Assembly (NCBI GenBank): GCA_017408405.1
Contig: JAFQUP010000075.1
Span: forward strand, 1 to 64,000
DNA from: Thermoguttaceae bacterium
GTDB lineage: Bacteria; Planctomycetota; Planctomycetia; Pirellulales; Thermoguttaceae
DNA length: 64,000 nt
Direction of reading: 5' to 3'
In this document: piece after piece, positions 16,380 through 26,441 of the stretch
Numbering within the stretch: position 1 is the stretch's first letter
Layout: every line of letters begins with the position of its first letter
Position numbers and translations under genes: made by a program
The notes under the pieces: generated by a model
Told to the model about the DNA's origin: nothing
The model's database searches: none
Seen by the model: only the letters and a program-made list of their open reading frames with translations

Positions 16380-18875
16380 TCACTCCTCAAAAACGCGAGT
16401 ACTCTCTTCTTTCACGATTGGTGTGGGAAACTCACGGCTTGAAAGTTTCACCGCCACTCGCTGATCACCGCTGGCAGCTCCGCGCAAAGTGAAGCGATAC
16501 GTTTTTTTCGCTTTTGGTCCAAGTGTCGGAATTACCTCAAAAACAAGCTGTTTTCCATTAGAGGACACCGTACTTCGAACATTTTCCTCACTGGACACCA
16601 CTTCAAGCCCGGTTGGCACATCAACCACGACCTGAACATTTTCCGCCTGTTTGGATCCCTGATTCACGACCTCTACTGAATAAGTCGTCTTTTCACCAAC
16701 CTGAATTGGATCATTGGAATCCACCACCTGAAACATGAGTGCCGCGATACCTTCCACTGAAACACTCCGGGAATCGCTTACCCCCTGACAAATGTCCGCG
16801 GCAGCTTCGCACTGAATGGAAAAAGTACCAATCTCAGCAGGAATAAGCGTTACTTCAGCCTCAGCGGTCTCACCCGGTCCAAGTTCTTCAAGTTTCCACG
16901 CGGTCAGCCTGTCTTCAGGCAAAAACGTTCCGAAATTATTCGCGCTTCCAAACTTCCAGCCAACCGGCACGGAAGCCATCAATTCAACATTCTTCGCTGC
17001 GGCTGTTCCCGTATTTTTCAGAATCAGGGAATAAGTCCCCTCTTTATCCAAAAATCGCTTACTCGGACCGGAAAGTTTCAGCTCAAGCGCGGGAGCGGTC
17101 ACCTCCATATCCAGCACACTTTCAACCTGAAGACCTGGTTCCGATTTCGCGATGACTTTATTCGCGAATTTCCCGGGACGCACCGCCGTCAGAGGAAGTT
17201 TCGTCGTTTTGGATTCACCCGGCTGAAGATCTCCCACCTGATAGAGAAGTTCCGCCCCGCCTTCAAACTGCAGTTCCGGAGGAACCGTTTCACTCAGGAC
17301 CACGTTTCGGGTTACGCCGGTTCCTGGATTCGAAACAGTAATAAGTAATTCTGTCTGCTCTCCCAAAAGAATCCGGCTGTTTCCTGCCGTTTCGATCTTC
17401 AACAAAGGCCGCGTCGATTTACTTTTCGCGGACGCTTCCGAGCGTGTCGTGACACTCGCGACACTGCCGATTTCTCCTTCCTGAACCGGAAGAAGCTCAA
17501 GTTTCACGACTGCCATCGTGCCGGAAGGCATTACGCCGACATTCCACGTGATTTCGCCATCCCGGCTGACTTTCGCCGGAGGATAGGTATTCACCAGCTG
17601 CGTGCCCCGCGGAACAGTATCGTGAATCTGAACGCCGGCCGCATCCGTTTTGCCCTCATTACGGACAGTAATCGTCCAAGTGGAAACGCTGCCAACCTGA
17701 ATCTCCTGCGGCGCTTTTTTCTCGATTGTCAATCGTGAACTCTGAAGACCTTCAAGCCGCGCTTCACCAGGTTTACCATTTCCCTGAACGACCACTCCAT
17801 GATTTTCAATGCTCGGAACCGCGGGTTTCAGGTCCGCTGATGACATTTCATCTTCAGAAACTTCCACGGGCTGGAGACTCTCCTGTTCATTTCCTGAAAC
17901 TTCTTCAAGAGGAGAGGAAAGTGGAACTGACCGCGATTCTTCATCCAATCGTTCTTCCATATTACCAACATTCTGCCCAATAGAAGAATGAAGCTCGGAT
18001 GACTCAAGGACCATATCTTCATTGGAAGGAGAATTCCAACGGGAATCAGAAGCGCGCCTCTGGACTGGCACCATCTCCGAAATCTCCGAAACAGGAAATG
18101 CTCCCGAACCAGAATTTTCCTCACTAGCTAAAGTCTCCGCGCCAGACAGAACTTCCTCACCAGCTAAAGTCTCCGCGCCAGACAGAACTTCCTCACCAGC
18201 TAAAGTCTCCGCGCCAGACAAAGTTTCCTCGCCAGCTAAAGTCTCCGCGCCAGACAGAACTTCCTCACCAGATAAAGTTTTCTCGCCAGACAGAGTTTCT
18301 TCACCAGATAAAGCCTCCGCGCCACCCGAAGACATTTCACTGGTGGAAATCTCCTCGGCAAAAGACACTTGGGCGAGGGAATTGGTTTCATCGGGCAAAA
18401 TAATCCCTTCCGGCTCGGAAACAGAAATTTCAGTCAGCGAATTTCCAGCGGATTGGTCTGCGGAAAACATATTTTCAGCAAAAGGCTCCGCAACGAGTTC
18501 CGCAGAGGTTCGCGTCACTTTATTTTCAGAAATATCAGCCTGTGCCGGAATGACACTTGCGTGATGGATTTTGGGGGAGACAGATTTCGCCTCGTTTCTC
18601 GTCTCCTTCTTTTTTTCAGAATGAAGTAATTGAACAGACCGCGTTTTCTGAGCATAAGAAAGGTTGGAATTTTCCAAAGCCCGTTCCGTATTTATTTTTT
18701 CCAAAAGAGAATCAGGAAATTTCACGCCGATCCCGCGTACCAAACCTGCCGTAACGGCTCCCTTTTTCACGTTTTCCGTAACCAGATCGGCCTGAAGATT
18801 TATTCCAGCCAAGCATCCTGCCAAAACGGCGATAACCAAAAGGATTCGGGTAACAGTGGAAAATTGCGTTTTCAT
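16380..18875 (-). CDS. Large secreted DUF11-repeat protein
   Basis: A predicted exported or surface protein of 831 residues. A signal peptide (basic MKTQ start, hydrophobic core ending near residue 28) is followed by a long Ser/Glu-rich region. Within it is a hexapeptide array of type GxETLS/GxEVLS (about residues 182-252). From about residue 370 onward at least four DUF11-like beta domains follow each other. They are marked by repeated patterns such as WTITVRNEGKTDAAGVQIHD, LLITVSNPGTG, YSLILKNTGTA and YSVEVVNQGSK. DUF11 proteins are common on planctomycete cell surfaces, where they probably act structurally or in adhesion (inference). No C-terminal anchor is seen. The upstream spacer is shared with the divergent M16 peptidase. 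Confidence 0.88.
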   Translation of the reverse strand: MKTQFSTVTRILLVIAVLAGCLAGINLQADLVTENVKKGAVTAGLVRGIGVKFPDSLLEKINTERALENSNLSYAQKTRSVQLLHSEKKKETRNEAKSVSPKIHHASVIPAQADISENKVTRTSAELVAEPFAENMFSADQSAGNSLTEISVSEPEGIILPDETNSLAQVSFAEEISTSEMSSGGAEALSGEETLSGEKTLSGEEVLSGAETLAGEETLSGAETLAGEEVLSGAETLAGEEVLSGAETLASEENSGSGAFPVSEISEMVPVQRRASDSRWNSPSNEDMVLESSELHSSIGQNVGNMEERLDEESRSVPLSSPLEEVSGNEQESLQPVEVSEDEMSSADLKPAVPSIENHGVVVQGNGKPGEARLEGLQSSRLTIEKKAPQEIQVGSVSTWTITVRNEGKTDAAGVQIHDTVPRGTQLVNTYPPAKVSRDGEITWNVGVMPSGTMAVVKLELLPVQEGEIGSVASVTTRSEASAKSKSTRPLLKIETAGNSRILLGEQTELLITVSNPGTGVTRNVVLSETVPPELQFEGGAELLYQVGDLQPGESKTTKLPLTAVRPGKFANKVIAKSEPGLQVESVLDMEVTAPALELKLSGPSKRFLDKEGTYSLILKNTGTAAAKNVELMASVPVGWKFGSANNFGTFLPEDRLTAWKLEELGPGETAEAEVTLIPAEIGTFSIQCEAAADICQGVSDSRSVSVEGIAALMFQVVDSNDPIQVGEKTTYSVEVVNQGSKQAENVQVVVDVPTGLEVVSSEENVRSTVSSNGKQLVFEVIPTLGPKAKKTYRFTLRGAASGDQRVAVKLSSREFPTPIVKEESTRVFEE
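18121..18331 (-). repeat. 18-bp coding repeat array in the DUF11 protein
   Basis: About eleven consecutive 18-bp units encode hexapeptides of type SGEETL or SGAETLA. Alternating near-identical 36-bp pairs point to expansion by unequal exchange or slippage. All changes keep the frame. Confidence 0.85.
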
Positions 18876-19308
18876 GCTTTTGCCTGATGATTCTTTTTAA
18901 TTGATTCATTATGCGATCCGGCTGCCGAAAACCTGAAAAGGATTTATCCTTTAATGAATAAACGAAAGACCAGAGTCCCTATTCTTCGAGATAAAATCCA
19001 ACCCTGTTTCAATTCCCGGCAATATCGGAAACTTCTGCCGCGATGCTTCAGAAAAAGATCCGTTCTTTCCATCGAGACATAGTAGTTCCTTTTCTATCCT
19101 ACTCAATATTCAGGATAAAGGAAAGAGCAATTTGAGAAAATTCAGCAAAAATCTTATTAAATTAAAGAAAGTCTGAAACCTGGAAAATTCTTTGCTTAAA
19201 ATTCGCAACAGCAAGAAATTTCACACCAAGTCACCCAAAATTCCATTTTCAGGTAATGGGCAGGAGAAAATAAATTCCAAAAATCTTTTATGATTCGTCA
19301 AAAAAAGA

Positions 19309-19336
19309 TTGACAAAAAATCCATTTTTTGTATAAT
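19309..19336 (+). promoter_or_regulatory. Consensus promoter of the M16-hslVU operon
   Basis: TTGACA, a 16-base spacer, then TATAAT, a full match at both hexamers. It predicts a leader of about 165 bases before the ATG at 19508. The remaining 18876-19308 spacer, upstream of both divergent genes, shows no gene. Confidence 0.85.
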
Positions 19337-19507
19337 TGGAGAAATTGATTAAAAAATGTGGGAACTGGTTCGTCCTCTCCTCCCGTTTCGGGATTTTTAT
19401 TTTTTCAATTCCGCTAAATTTCATTTTCGCGCATTTTGAAAATCACGGACTGTTTCCTTTATTCCGGATAACCATCATTTTTAATCTGGCATTTGAAAGG
19501 ATTGTCA

Positions 19508-22363
19508 ATGGCAGGAACATTTTTCATATCTCCCAAAACCAAAGAGAATATTCTCTTTTTCACCAAAAATCAGGACTTGAACGTCAATTCCATTTCAACT
19601 GGAATTTCCTTTTCTTTCGGGTCACTTTCCCTGAGCCTGGCCCCAATGCTTCTTCTGGTCATTTCCCTGATTTTCCCTTTAACCCCCGCGATATTCGCCC
19701 AAGAAAAAGAAACAGACATGAACTCGACTTCCCCCAACACGGCTTCAGCCCAGGAAAAAAATCCGCCTCAGGCAATCCTTTCCCGCCAAAGCTATCCGAA
19801 TGACATTACGGTTGCCAAACTTGGCAATGGCCTGACCGTCATCATCCAGGAAAATCACACTGCCCCCGTCGCCACGGTCCGCTGCTACGTCAAAAATACC
19901 GGCAGTATCAACGAAACCAAATATCTCGGTGCCGGCCTTAGTCACGTCCTTGAACACGTTGTCGCCGGCGGTTCCACTACCAAACGCTCTGAAGAGGAAA
20001 TCCGCAAGCTCATTGACACCTTCGGCGGAATCACCAACGCCTACACTTCGCTGGACGTTACTGCCTATTTCATTGATTGCCCGGTACGTAATGTTGAGAC
20101 GTGCATCGAGCTGATCGCGGACCAAATGCAGTACGCCGCCTTCGTTCCCGAGGAATTCTCTCGTGAACTGGAAGTTATTCAGCGGGAGCTTGCTGACGGG
20201 GAAGCGAACCGAAACCGCGTCATGTGGAAGATGATTCAGGAAACTTTCTACCAGGAAAATCCGGGACACCTCCCGATCATCGGTTATCTTGACGTCCTCC
20301 GTCAAACCAAACGCGAGCAGATCATTGATTTTTACCGTTCGCGATATATTCCGAACAATATGGTTTTTGTGGTCGTCGGCGCGGTGGAAACAGAAGCTGT
20401 CCTGAACCAGGTCGCCCAGGAATTCGCCAACACTCCGCGCGGTTTTGACTCGGAAGTTCTTCTCCAAACGGAACCGGCCCAGATCGCGCCGCGTCAGGCC
20501 GTTCGTGAAATGGACGGAACGACGACTGACATTTGTCTCGCGTTTCCGACTGTTGATCTTTACCACAAGGATCTCTACGCGCTGGACCTTCTTTCCTACA
20601 TTTTGAGCGCCGGAGAAAGTTCTCCCATGGTTCGCGATATGCAGTACGAAAAAAGCCTCGTTCTGGGACTGACCACCTCAAGCTACACTCCGACTTACGC
20701 GCACGGATATTTCTCTGTTCGAATGAGTGTCGAACCGAAAAATGAAGCGGAAGCTGTCAAAACCGCCCTGGACCATCTCTATCGTCTCCAGAACGAAATG
20801 GTTTCCGAGACTGAACTGGCAAGGGCCAAAAAACAAAAGGCTTCTGAACTGATCTTTGACCAGCAGACCGTTCAGCAGCAGGCCGAATCGCTCGCTCAAA
20901 GTTTCATGTCAACTGGAACTCCAATGTTTGACACCATTTACGTTGAGGAACTGCAGAAAGTCACGGCTGAGCAGATTCGTGAAGTTGCCCGGAAATACTT
21001 CCGTCCCGAAGTACTCTCCACAATACGAATCGTTCCCAAAGGAACCATCGCGGCGGAAACCCTGAAAAAAGAAGCGGATAAGGATTCTGCCAAAGAAACC
21101 CATTCTTTTGAATTGGAAAATGGACTTCGGATTCTCATCAAAAAAGACTCTCATCTTCCGATGGTTGACATGAAAATTTACGCTCATGGCGGAAATATCC
21201 TTGACACTCCGGAAACCGCCGGACGTGCCGGATTCATCGCGAATATGCTGAATAAAGGGACGAGAACCCGTTCCAATGAAGAAATTATGGCCTGGTTTGA
21301 CTCAATCGGAGGCTTGCTCAGTTTCTCTTCAGGACGAAATACGATCAGCGGCTCCGCGCTGGTCATGAAGGAAGATTTCCCGCAGGCACTGGAGATTTTC
21401 GCGGACTGCTGGCTGAACTCTACCTTCCCGGAAGAAAAATTTGAACAGGAAAAAACTCTCATCCTGGGAGCGATTGCCAGGCGGGCGGAGAATCCAAGCT
21501 CTGAACTTTTCGAGGCATGGGCTGACGCTCTCCCCAAAACGACTCCTTTCCACATCGTAAGCGGCGGAAAGAAAGAAACAATCAACGCGATGACCCCGGA
21601 ATCTCTCAAATCCTTTTTCGTTGAAAAATGTCTTGATCCGGAAAACACCATTCTCACGATCTATGGAGACATTAATGAGAATGAAGCCTTGGCTATGGCT
21701 AAAAAGTACTTTGGCTCCATGCCGAAAGTCAAGAATCATCAAATCATTAACTTTGATCGTGCCAATGACCTTGCCGAGAATCGTGCCATCCATAAAGTAA
21801 CTGGCAAAGACACGGGAATGGTCCTCATCTCCTATGCCGTCCCATCCGCGCGCGATGAAAAAGAACTGATGGCGATTCGGCTCCTCAATGCCGTCATCGG
21901 CGGCTACGGATATCCGGGAGGCTGGCTCCATAAAGAACTTCGCGGTGAAGGTCTCGTTTACTCCGTTCACTGCATTACCCGTACCGGCATGGCTCCTGGA
22001 TACATGATTTTCGTCGCGCAAACCTACCCGGCAACCGTCGATGAGGTCGTCGAGCGTATCTTCAATAATATCCGTAAAGCGGCCTCCGGCCAAATTACGG
22101 AAGAAGAGCTGGAAATCGCCAAACAGAAACTCATCGCGATTCACGCGCAAAGCGACACGACAATTGGTGAGCAGGCTTCCCAACAGGCTCTGAACCTCCT
22201 TCACGGTTTCGGCATCAATTACGATAAGACGTACGAAGCCCGTGTCGAGGCAGTCACGATGGAAGACGTTAAAGCCGCCGCCGCGAAATATCTCACCCGT
22301 CCCTACCTTCAGGTCACGACTTCCAATCTGAAAAAAGAAGAGAACCAAAAGGACCAAAAATGA
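19508..22363 (+). CDS. M16-family (pitrilysin-like) zinc peptidase, two-domain
   Basis: A secreted or membrane-tethered metallopeptidase of 951 residues with two M16 halves. A hydrophobic segment at about residues 45-65 (ending IFAQ) acts as a signal or anchor after an unusually long n-region. The first half holds the inverted zinc motif HVLEH at about residue 145, with the distal Glu in the [10 protein letters not shown] region. The second half (about 535-940) lacks HxxEH, as in other M16 proteins where the C-terminal half is structural. I chose the ATG at 19508 behind GAAAGG, not an upstream TTG. The stop overlaps the hslV start (ATGA), which couples this peptidase to the HslUV protease operon. 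Confidence 0.9.
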   Translation: MAGTFFISPKTKENILFFTKNQDLNVNSISTGISFSFGSLSLSLAPMLLLVISLIFPLTPAIFAQEKETDMNSTSPNTASAQEKNPPQAILSRQSYPNDITVAKLGNGLTVIIQENHTAPVATVRCYVKNTGSINETKYLGAGLSHVLEHVVAGGSTTKRSEEEIRKLIDTFGGITNAYTSLDVTAYFIDCPVRNVETCIELIADQMQYAAFVPEEFSRELEVIQRELADGEANRNRVMWKMIQETFYQENPGHLPIIGYLDVLRQTKREQIIDFYRSRYIPNNMVFVVVGAVETEAVLNQVAQEFANTPRGFDSEVLLQTEPAQIAPRQAVREMDGTTTDICLAFPTVDLYHKDLYALDLLSYILSAGESSPMVRDMQYEKSLVLGLTTSSYTPTYAHGYFSVRMSVEPKNEAEAVKTALDHLYRLQNEMVSETELARAKKQKASELIFDQQTVQQQAESLAQSFMSTGTPMFDTIYVEELQKVTAEQIREVARKYFRPEVLSTIRIVPKGTIAAETLKKEADKDSAKETHSFELENGLRILIKKDSHLPMVDMKIYAHGGNILDTPETAGRAGFIANMLNKGTRTRSNEEIMAWFDSIGGLLSFSSGRNTISGSALVMKEDFPQALEIFADCWLNSTFPEEKFEQEKTLILGAIARRAENPSSELFEAWADALPKTTPFHIVSGGKKETINAMTPESLKSFFVEKCLDPENTILTIYGDINENEALAMAKKYFGSMPKVKNHQIINFDRANDLAENRAIHKVTGKDTGMVLISYAVPSARDEKELMAIRLLNAVIGGYGYPGGWLHKELRGEGLVYSVHCITRTGMAPGYMIFVAQTYPATVDEVVERIFNNIRKAASGQITEEELEIAKQKLIAIHAQSDTTIGEQASQQALNLLHGFGINYDKTYEARVEAVTMEDVKAAAAKYLTRPYLQVTTSNLKKEENQKDQK

Positions 22364-22905
22364 GATCTCATTCCACGACAATTTTAACAGTACGGCGAAA
22401 CGGCATCGCAGCCATTGGCGGAGACGGCCAGGCAACAGTCGGTTCAACCATCATGAAGCACGATGTTCAAAAAATTCGCCGTATCGCGAATGGAAAAGTC
22501 CTCTGCGGATTCGCAGGAACGACCGCGGACGCATTTGCTTTGCTCGAACGTTTTGAAGCGAAACTCAAGGATTATCCAGGAAACGTTCCGCGCGCGGCGA
22601 CTGAACTGGCCAAAGAGTGGCGTACCGATCGCGCTATGCGGCAGCTCGAAGCTCTCATGACGGTCATTGATGCCCAAAATACTCTTTTGGTCACCGGAAA
22701 TGGAGACGTCATTCAACCAGACGATTCCGTTCTCGGTATCGGATCCGGAGGAAATTTCGCGGTTGCCGCCGCTCGCGCGCTTTTGCGAAATACCGACCTC
22801 AGCGCGGAACAAATTGTCCGCAAGGCACTTGAAATCGCGGCGGAAATCGATATTTACACGAATTCAAATATTCGTGTGGAAACGCTTCCCTGCGAAGAAA
22901 TTTAA
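22360..22905 (+). CDS. hslV: ATP-dependent protease subunit HslV
   Basis: The proteasome-related peptidase of the HslUV complex, 181 residues. The N-terminus reads [15 protein letters not shown], so the mature nucleophile Thr (first T of TTI) would be exposed after removal of a five-residue propeptide. [15 protein letters not shown] and [22 protein letters not shown] are standard family blocks, as is the C-terminal EIDIYTNSN. The start codon overlaps the M16 peptidase stop by four bases. HslU follows after 26 bases. Confidence 0.95.
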   Translation: MRSHSTTILTVRRNGIAAIGGDGQATVGSTIMKHDVQKIRRIANGKVLCGFAGTTADAFALLERFEAKLKDYPGNVPRAATELAKEWRTDRAMRQLEALMTVIDAQNTLLVTGNGDVIQPDDSVLGIGSGGNFAVAAARALLRNTDLSAEQIVRKALEIAAEIDIYTNSNIRVETLPCEEI

Positions 22906-22931
22906 TCGTTTTTTCACTTATCTGAATTTCC

Positions 22932-24782
22932 ATGGAACAGAAAATTAAAAGAACTGAACCGGATTATTCAAAGGCAGATCCATTACGAAACATGACGCCG
23001 CGAGAAATCGTCCGCCAGCTTAATGACCACATCATAGGGCAGGAAGAAGCCAAACGCGCTATCGCGATCGCGGTCCGAAACCGTTGGCGGCGAAGTATGC
23101 TTGATGAACAGGTCCGAAATGAAATTTCACCAAAGAATATTCTCATGATTGGCCCAACCGGCGTTGGAAAAACGGAGCTGGCACGGCGGCTCGCCAAGCT
23201 CACCCAAGCTCCGTTCGTCAAAGTTGAGGCTACGAAATATACCGAAGTGGGATACTATGGACGTGATGTCGAAAGTATGGTTCGCGAACTGGTGGAAAAC
23301 GCCATGAAACTCGTTCGAAACCGTGAAATGGAAAAAATTCGCTCTTTAGCCGAGGAAAAGGTGGAAGAGCGAATCTTGGATATTTTGGTTCCGCTCTCAA
23401 TCTCCACTCCGGAAGAAAATCTCATGGAAAACGCCAAAACTTCTTCCGGTTTCTCAAATTTTCACGTACGTTTTCCCAAAAATTTCCCAGAGGAACTTCG
23501 AGAGTCTTTTTTGGATATGTTCCCAATTCCGCCTACTTTTTCTGAAAGAAAAGAGGAAGACACGGAAGTGTCTGAAAATACCAAGTCTCTGAAAAATGAG
23601 AAACTCATGACAGGAGACAATTCTGACGAGAAAGAGAACGAAAAAAACGACGACGTTTTTACCGATAAAGAAATTCTGAGTTCCAACGACAATTCGTCGG
23701 AAAATCAAACTGTAGCTTCTGAAAAAGAGAACGCGGAAAGTAATTCTCTTTCTGATGAAATTTCAAATCAGGAAAATACTGACCAGGAAATTACTGACCA
23801 AGATAAAGGTTCAGGCACCCCAGTGCCCGGCAAGAAGGACGACCTCTCCAATGAATCTCTTCGGGAGGCTGGAATGCGTGCCGGAGAACAGGCTCAAAAA
23901 CGGTCTGAGGAAATCAGGGAATCTCTTCGCGCCCAACTCCGCGCGGGAGAATTGGAAGAGCGTGAAATCAAAATTCCAACCAGAAAAAAAAGCTCTTCAC
24001 CGGTAATGATGATGAATATCGCCGGTCCCGACATGGAAAACGGTCTCTCCGACCTGCTGGGGAAAATGTTGCCGAAAAAAACAGTCCGGCGAACACTTCC
24101 GATTCGCGAAGCCCGAAAAGTCATGCTTGAAATGGAGTATGACCAGCTCCTTGATGAAGAAAAAATTCAAACCTCTGCGGTTGAACTGGCCGAAAATACC
24201 GGGATCATTTTTTTGGATGAGATCGACAAAATAGTCGCCTCAAATTCAAAACATGGAGCTGATGTCTCTCGTCAGGGAGTCCAGCGTGACCTTTTACCTA
24301 TTGTCGAAGGAACCACGATTCAAACCCGCTACGGCTACGTCAAAACGGACCACATCCTTTTCATCGCGGCAGGTGCCTTCCACCAGAACAGACCTGGAGA
24401 TTTAATGCCGGAACTTCAAGGCCGTTTTCCTATTCGTGTTGAGCTCCACGATTTAACGAAAGAGGATTTCTCACGCATACTAAGAGAACCTCAAAACGCT
24501 CTCATTCACCAGTACCAGGCTCTTTTGGAAACTGAAGGTCTCAAAATCTCATTCCAGCCTGAAGCAATTGAAACTTTGGCGGATTGCGCCTGGAAAGTGA
24601 ATCAGATGACCCAAAATATCGGAGCCAGACGACTCTGCACTATTTTGGAGCGTCTTCTTGAGGAAATTAGTTTTGAAGCTCCAGAACGTACCGGTGAAAC
24701 CATCGAGATTGACGCGGCATATGTTCAAGAACGGCTTAAAGACGTCACTCAAGATGAGGATCTTTCAAGATTTATCCTTTAA
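22932..24782 (+). CDS. hslU: ATP-dependent protease ATPase subunit HslU with enlarged I domain
   Basis: The AAA+ unfoldase of HslUV, 616 residues against the usual 440-470. The N-domain carries the HIIGQEEAKRAIAIAVRNR block and Walker A GPTGVGKTEL. Walker B is IFLDEIDKI at about residue 425, followed by the sensor region DLMPELQGRFPIRVEL and the C-terminal GARRLCTILERLLEE. The excess length lies in the intermediate (I) domain, about residues 190-320, which contains a very acidic Asn/Asp/Glu/Ser-rich stretch without predicted fold. The I domain contacts substrates, so this insert could alter substrate handling (inference). A terminator follows at 24808. Confidence 0.94.
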   Translation: MEQKIKRTEPDYSKADPLRNMTPREIVRQLNDHIIGQEEAKRAIAIAVRNRWRRSMLDEQVRNEISPKNILMIGPTGVGKTELARRLAKLTQAPFVKVEATKYTEVGYYGRDVESMVRELVENAMKLVRNREMEKIRSLAEEKVEERILDILVPLSISTPEENLMENAKTSSGFSNFHVRFPKNFPEELRESFLDMFPIPPTFSERKEEDTEVSENTKSLKNEKLMTGDNSDEKENEKNDDVFTDKEILSSNDNSSENQTVASEKENAESNSLSDEISNQENTDQEITDQDKGSGTPVPGKKDDLSNESLREAGMRAGEQAQKRSEEIRESLRAQLRAGELEEREIKIPTRKKSSSPVMMMNIAGPDMENGLSDLLGKMLPKKTVRRTLPIREARKVMLEMEYDQLLDEEKIQTSAVELAENTGIIFLDEIDKIVASNSKHGADVSRQGVQRDLLPIVEGTTIQTRYGYVKTDHILFIAAGAFHQNRPGDLMPELQGRFPIRVELHDLTKEDFSRILREPQNALIHQYQALLETEGLKISFQPEAIETLADCAWKVNQMTQNIGARRLCTILERLLEEISFEAPERTGETIEIDAAYVQERLKDVTQDEDLSRFIL

Positions 24783-24807
24783 AATTTCCTTTGGAAGAGC
24801 CTCTTAA

Positions 24808-24841
24808 AAAATCGGGAAGACCTTAAAATCTTCCCGATTTT
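24808..24841. terminator. Bidirectional terminator after hslU
   Basis: A 13-bp stem AAAATCGGGAAGA/TCTTCCCGATTTT with an 8-base loop serves hslU and the convergent thioesterase gene. Confidence 0.88.
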
Positions 24842-24843
24842 AC

Positions 24844-25272
24844 CTATTTTTCACTTCTCAAACGATACGGGCAATTTTCATCCAAATGCTGAAGCAGTTT
24901 TTCTCGAATACTCTCCGGAATTACCATCGGCTTTTGCGCCTTAAAATCAAAATAAACCATCGCGACTCCGCCAAGTGCAGCGCAGGTTCCATCTTTCAAA
25001 TACGCTCCATGAGAAACATGAAGAGAGGATCGGCCAAGATGGGAAATCCAGGTTCGAACCTCAATTTCTCGCTGGGTAAATTGGATTCGCTCCTTAAAAT
25101 CCAGTTCCATCCGAACCAGAATTAAATTCCACCCTTCACGGCTCATTTCCGGATCAAAAATCTCAAAAATTTCATTTCTCGCTTCTTCAAACCACATTGC
25201 CGGTCCTAAATGATGGCAATGTCCAAGCATATCGGTATCAAAAATTCTCAACTGAACTCTATGCGTAAGCAT
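24844..25272 (-). CDS. Acyl-CoA thioesterase, 4HBT (YbgC/FadM-like) hot-dog fold
   Basis: A 142-residue single hot-dog domain. The active-site region reads FDTDMLGHCHHLGPAMWFEEARNE, matching the DTDxxGH...YFEEAR pattern with the catalytic Asp at about residue 12. ELDFKERIQF and EVRTWISHLGRSSL are typical central strands. Family members hydrolyse small or medium acyl-CoA thioesters, and some act in Tol-Pal-associated envelope processes. The start is the ATG at 25272 behind AAAGGAG; an upstream start would include this ribosome site. Confidence 0.85.
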   Translation of the reverse strand: MLTHRVQLRIFDTDMLGHCHHLGPAMWFEEARNEIFEIFDPEMSREGWNLILVRMELDFKERIQFTQREIEVRTWISHLGRSSLHVSHGAYLKDGTCAALGGVAMVYFDFKAQKPMVIPESIREKLLQHLDENCPYRLRSEK

Positions 25273-25344
25273 TTTTACTCCTTTCATTCTTTCGGAAAAT
25301 TTTCCTGTTTCCACTCCTGGTTCCTTCGGAAATTCCCATTCTTT

Positions 25345-25815
25345 TTATTTCATTTCCATATTCTGCTCTTTTTGAATTTCATCCAAAAGATACTTCTTCA
25401 TAATGGATTCAATATTAGCGGGACCAACCGTATTTATTTCGTAAAACGCCTCATCAATTCCATTCGACACGCGTCCTTTTGCCTCATTACTGGCAATAAA
25501 TTTTTCAGGAAAATATTTTCGTTGAGGATCTCCCCACAAAATTCTTGGCTGCCCGCATTGGAGCAGAATCGTTCCGTTCTTTTCGTCAATCAGCTCAACT
25601 TTTTCCTGAACCAAAGCCTCAAGTACGTTTTCTTTTCCAAGTACCCGCACGGTCATCGTTGGTGACTGATCCTGCGGAACGTAAAGAAGCCCTTCATACT
25701 CCGTATTCTCCAAAGTCCATGAGAATTCAAGAAAGAGCTGTGCGAAAAGCGGTGTGGAAGTCCCCCAAACAAACCAAAAAATGAAAATAAAAATTGAGGT
25801 TCTGCTAAAATTCAT
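25345..25815 (-). CDS. Secreted protein of unknown function, paralogue B
   Basis: A 156-residue protein with a signal peptide (hydrophobic core about residues 7-25, ending LFAQ). The mature part shares a pattern with the gene just upstream (25812-26441). Shared features are VPQDQSPTMTVRVL against VPENKVPMILVRVL, an RILWGDP/KIIWGDQ motif and a C-terminal acidic E-x-x-x-KKYL ending. The two are therefore tandem paralogues. The start overlaps the upstream stop by four bases (ATGA). No enzyme motif is visible. Function unknown. Confidence 0.72.
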   Translation of the reverse strand: MNFSRTSIFIFIFWFVWGTSTPLFAQLFLEFSWTLENTEYEGLLYVPQDQSPTMTVRVLGKENVLEALVQEKVELIDEKNGTILLQCGQPRILWGDPQRKYFPEKFIASNEAKGRVSNGIDEAFYEINTVGPANIESIMKKYLLDEIQKEQNMEMK

Positions 25816-26441
25816 TTCAACCCCTCCTCGCTTTTTTCCGCGAAATTTAAGTATTTTTCAAGAATAGCGGACTCATTGTCACTCGTCACCGGCAAAACCA
25901 GACATGGAGACAAATTCCCATCAAGATCCACCGCCCCGCGAGTCCCGGAAATAACGATCAGCTCCGGCACTTCTTTCTCATCGCCCTCCTGATCTCCCCA
26001 AATGATTTTAGGCTCGAAACATTCGGCCAGAATCCCGTCTGAATCTTCATTACTCGACGAAAGTTCAGTCCTGGCGGCCCAAAGCCGCGTCAGACGTTCT
26101 TCCTCATCCAAAACCCTCACCAGTATCATCGGAACTTTATTCTCCGGAACGACTAAAAGAGCTTCACGCGGAAAAGCGTTTTTCAGCCAAACGACCTCCA
26201 GGAAAAGTACCTTTCCTCCTTCAAATGCCGACTGTGCGGAATCTGCCGGATCAGATTTCATGAAGGTTTCAGGTTTCTCTTCAGAAAAAGTCTCTGAATC
26301 TATTTTCAAAACAATTCGCGCCCTGTTCTCTGCCTCATTTTCTTGCGCGGCGCACTCCTTCATTCCTCCCTGAAAAAGAATGAAGAGAATGACTCCCAAA
26401 CCAATCCTCCCAAAAATTACTCGCCGATCAAACCTGGCCAT
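25812..26441 (-). CDS. Secreted protein of unknown function, paralogue A
   Basis: A 209-residue protein starting MARFDRR with a hydrophobic helix (about residues 10-24) and AAQ at the likely cleavage site. A Glu-rich spacer is followed by the domain shared with its downstream neighbour, including LVVPENKVPMILVRVL, PKIIWGDQ and LVISGTRGAVD. The open frame extends 25 residues further upstream. I take the ATG at 26441 because the signal-peptide layout fits, although the ribosome site (GGGAGGG) is rather far. Coupled translation with paralogue B suggests joint function. Family not recognised. Confidence 0.7.
   Translation of the reverse strand: MARFDRRVIFGRIGLGVILFILFQGGMKECAAQENEAENRARIVLKIDSETFSEEKPETFMKSDPADSAQSAFEGGKVLFLEVVWLKNAFPREALLVVPENKVPMILVRVLDEEERLTRLWAARTELSSSNEDSDGILAECFEPKIIWGDQEGDEKEVPELIVISGTRGAVDLDGNLSPCLVLPVTSDNESAILEKYLNFAEKSEEGLK

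Noticed and set aside
21329..22447. 372-codon frame antisense to the M16 peptidase and hslV
   Set aside because: It crosses two well-supported genes and encodes no known motif.
25040..25075. GGTTCGAACC resembling a tRNA T-loop
   Set aside because: It lies inside the thioesterase coding sequence, and no acceptor or anticodon arms can be drawn around it.
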